64,000 nucleotides of DNA, taken from NCBI RefSeq assembly GCF_000473265.1, contig NZ_KI421511.1, positions 2,951,560 through 3,015,559 of the forward strand, read 5' to 3'. The DNA is from Amycolatopsis thermoflava N1165 (GTDB taxonomy: Bacteria; Actinomycetota; Actinomycetes; Mycobacteriales; Pseudonocardiaceae). A program made the translations under genes and the position numbers. Below, piece by piece: positions 63,455 through 64,000 of the stretch; position 1 is the first letter of the stretch, and each line of letters starts with the position of its first letter. The notes below the pieces were generated by a model that saw nothing but the letters and a program-made list of their open reading frames with translations, was not told the origin of the DNA and did not search any database.

Positions 63455-63787
63455 ATGAGCACTGTCCGGCACGCGGAACTGACCTGCTCCCGGTGCGGGA
63501 CGGACACCGTGCACGAGGTCGTCTACGCCGGGCGCCTCCTCGCCGAGGTCACCTGCACCGCCTGCGGGCGGACCTACGGCCGCGACGTGCGCGCCGACTA
63601 CCTGGCCGACCTCCGCCAGCGGCTGGTCACCAAACCGAAGCGCATGCTGCGCCGCCTGCGCAAGGACCCGCTGCGGTTCGCGAGCTCACTGCCGAAGACC
63701 GTGCCGGCCAAACCGCTGGAACTGCTCTCGGAGATCCGCGTCGTGTGGCACTCCGGGAAGAACCGGCGGACGCGGGGCGAGCACTGA
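63455..63787 (+). CDS. Small zinc-ribbon protein
   Basis: This 110-residue basic protein has two CxxC pairs (CSRCG near 11-15 and CTACG near 34-38) that would form one zinc ribbon. A lysine/arginine-rich segment (RLVTKPKRMLRRLRKDP) and a C-terminal helix follow. GAGG precedes the ATG, 7 bp after ispD. It is the last gene of the operon. Its function is unknown; nucleic-acid or protein binding is possible. Confidence 0.78.
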   Translation: MSTVRHAELTCSRCGTDTVHEVVYAGRLLAEVTCTACGRTYGRDVRADYLADLRQRLVTKPKRMLRRLRKDPLRFASSLPKTVPAKPLELLSEIRVVWHSGKNRRTRGEH

Positions 63788-63806
63788 ACCCCGTCGCGCG
63801 GGCATC

Positions 63807-64000
63807 TCACGGCGGGCCGGGTGCCACCGCCCGTAGCCGGTGCAGCCGCAACCCGAGCCGCAGTTCCAGGTTGTCCTCCTGGCGCCAGTCGACGCCCAGC
63901 AGCTCGCCGGCCCGGTCCAGCCGCTTCAGCAGTGTGTTGACGTGCAGGTGCAACGCCCGCGCGGTCGCCGCGACGTTGGCGCGGTTCGCGTAGTAGGCGT
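63807..64000 (-). CDS. PucR-type transcriptional regulator, 5' part outside window
   Basis: Only the C-terminal 64 codons are present. They read RANVAATARALHLHVNTLLK and RLDRAGELLGVDW, which is the C-terminal HTH_30 domain of PucR/CdaR-type regulators, ending ...RLRAVAPGPP. It converges with the PTS-linked operon; the rest lies to the right of the window. Confidence 0.82.
   Translation of the reverse strand, partial: AYYANRANVAATARALHLHVNTLLKRLDRAGELLGVDWRQEDNLELRLGLRLHRLRAVAPGPP

Overview
High-GC actinomycete chromosome, most like a Pseudonocardiaceae such as Amycolatopsis. This is inferred from third-position GC bias, frequent GTG starts, ATGA/GTGA stop-start overlaps, a mycofactocin-type SDR, PucR/IclR/SorC regulators and actinobacterial P450s. 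No rRNA, tRNA or CRISPR array was seen. Both window edges cut genes: an AcuI/YhdH-type reductase on the left and a PucR-type regulator on the right.

Region 1 (1-34000) is a dense catabolic island. Its leftward operon (LLM flavin monooxygenase, HSL esterase, flavin reductase, mycofactocin-type SDR, AcuI-like reductase) diverges from an AcoR-type activator. An IS110 remnant and an intact IS256 element follow. Next come an SMP-30 lactonase with a RibB/GCHII-like fusion; a P450 divergent from a PDR-type reductase plus second P450; IclR and AraC regulators; a meta-cleavage operon (SDR, cupin, MhpC-like hydrolase, LigB/MhpB dioxygenase); an FMO/cupin/SnoaL operon; and an SDR/P450/ferredoxin/ferredoxin reductase/LLM operon. 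An AraC regulator then precedes a six-gene operon (LLM oxygenase, MhpB-type dioxygenase, dienelactone hydrolase, alpha/beta hydrolase, flavin reductase, second RibBA-like protein). Together the genes look like oxygenative conversion of one or more cyclic or aromatic substrates, with hydroxylation by P450s and reduced-flavin enzymes, extradiol cleavage and hydrolysis. The substrate cannot be read from sequence.

Region 2 (34000-52000) is more ordinary. It holds an acetoacetyl-CoA ligase remnant, a MmyB-type regulator divergent from a metallo-hydrolase and carboxylesterase, a two-component system whose kinase lacks its sensor, a Tat-exported FAD oxidase, a sugar-nucleotide epimerase, a second two-component system, a glycosyltransferase/methyltransferase/molybdo-oxidoreductase block, a small secreted protein and a glutamate-cysteine ligase family enzyme.

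Region 3 (52000-63800) is a self-contained PTS locus and the most interesting part. EI, a SorC regulator and HPr run left. SrlA, SrlE, SrlB and GutM run right, followed by a terminator. A second rightward operon encodes an SAF-domain oxidoreductase of the DRL (DXR-like) family, E1alpha/E1beta/E2 of an acetoin/pyruvate-dehydrogenase-type complex, an IspD homologue and a zinc-ribbon protein. Three copies of a TGCAC-N4-GTGCA palindrome sit at both rightward promoter regions and probably bind the SorC protein. The combination suggests uptake and phosphorylation of a methylerythritol-like polyol, oxidation to a deoxyxylulose phosphate, TPP-dependent cleavage to acetyl-CoA plus a triose phosphate, and possible salvage to CDP-methylerythritol. 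This pathway is a hypothesis.
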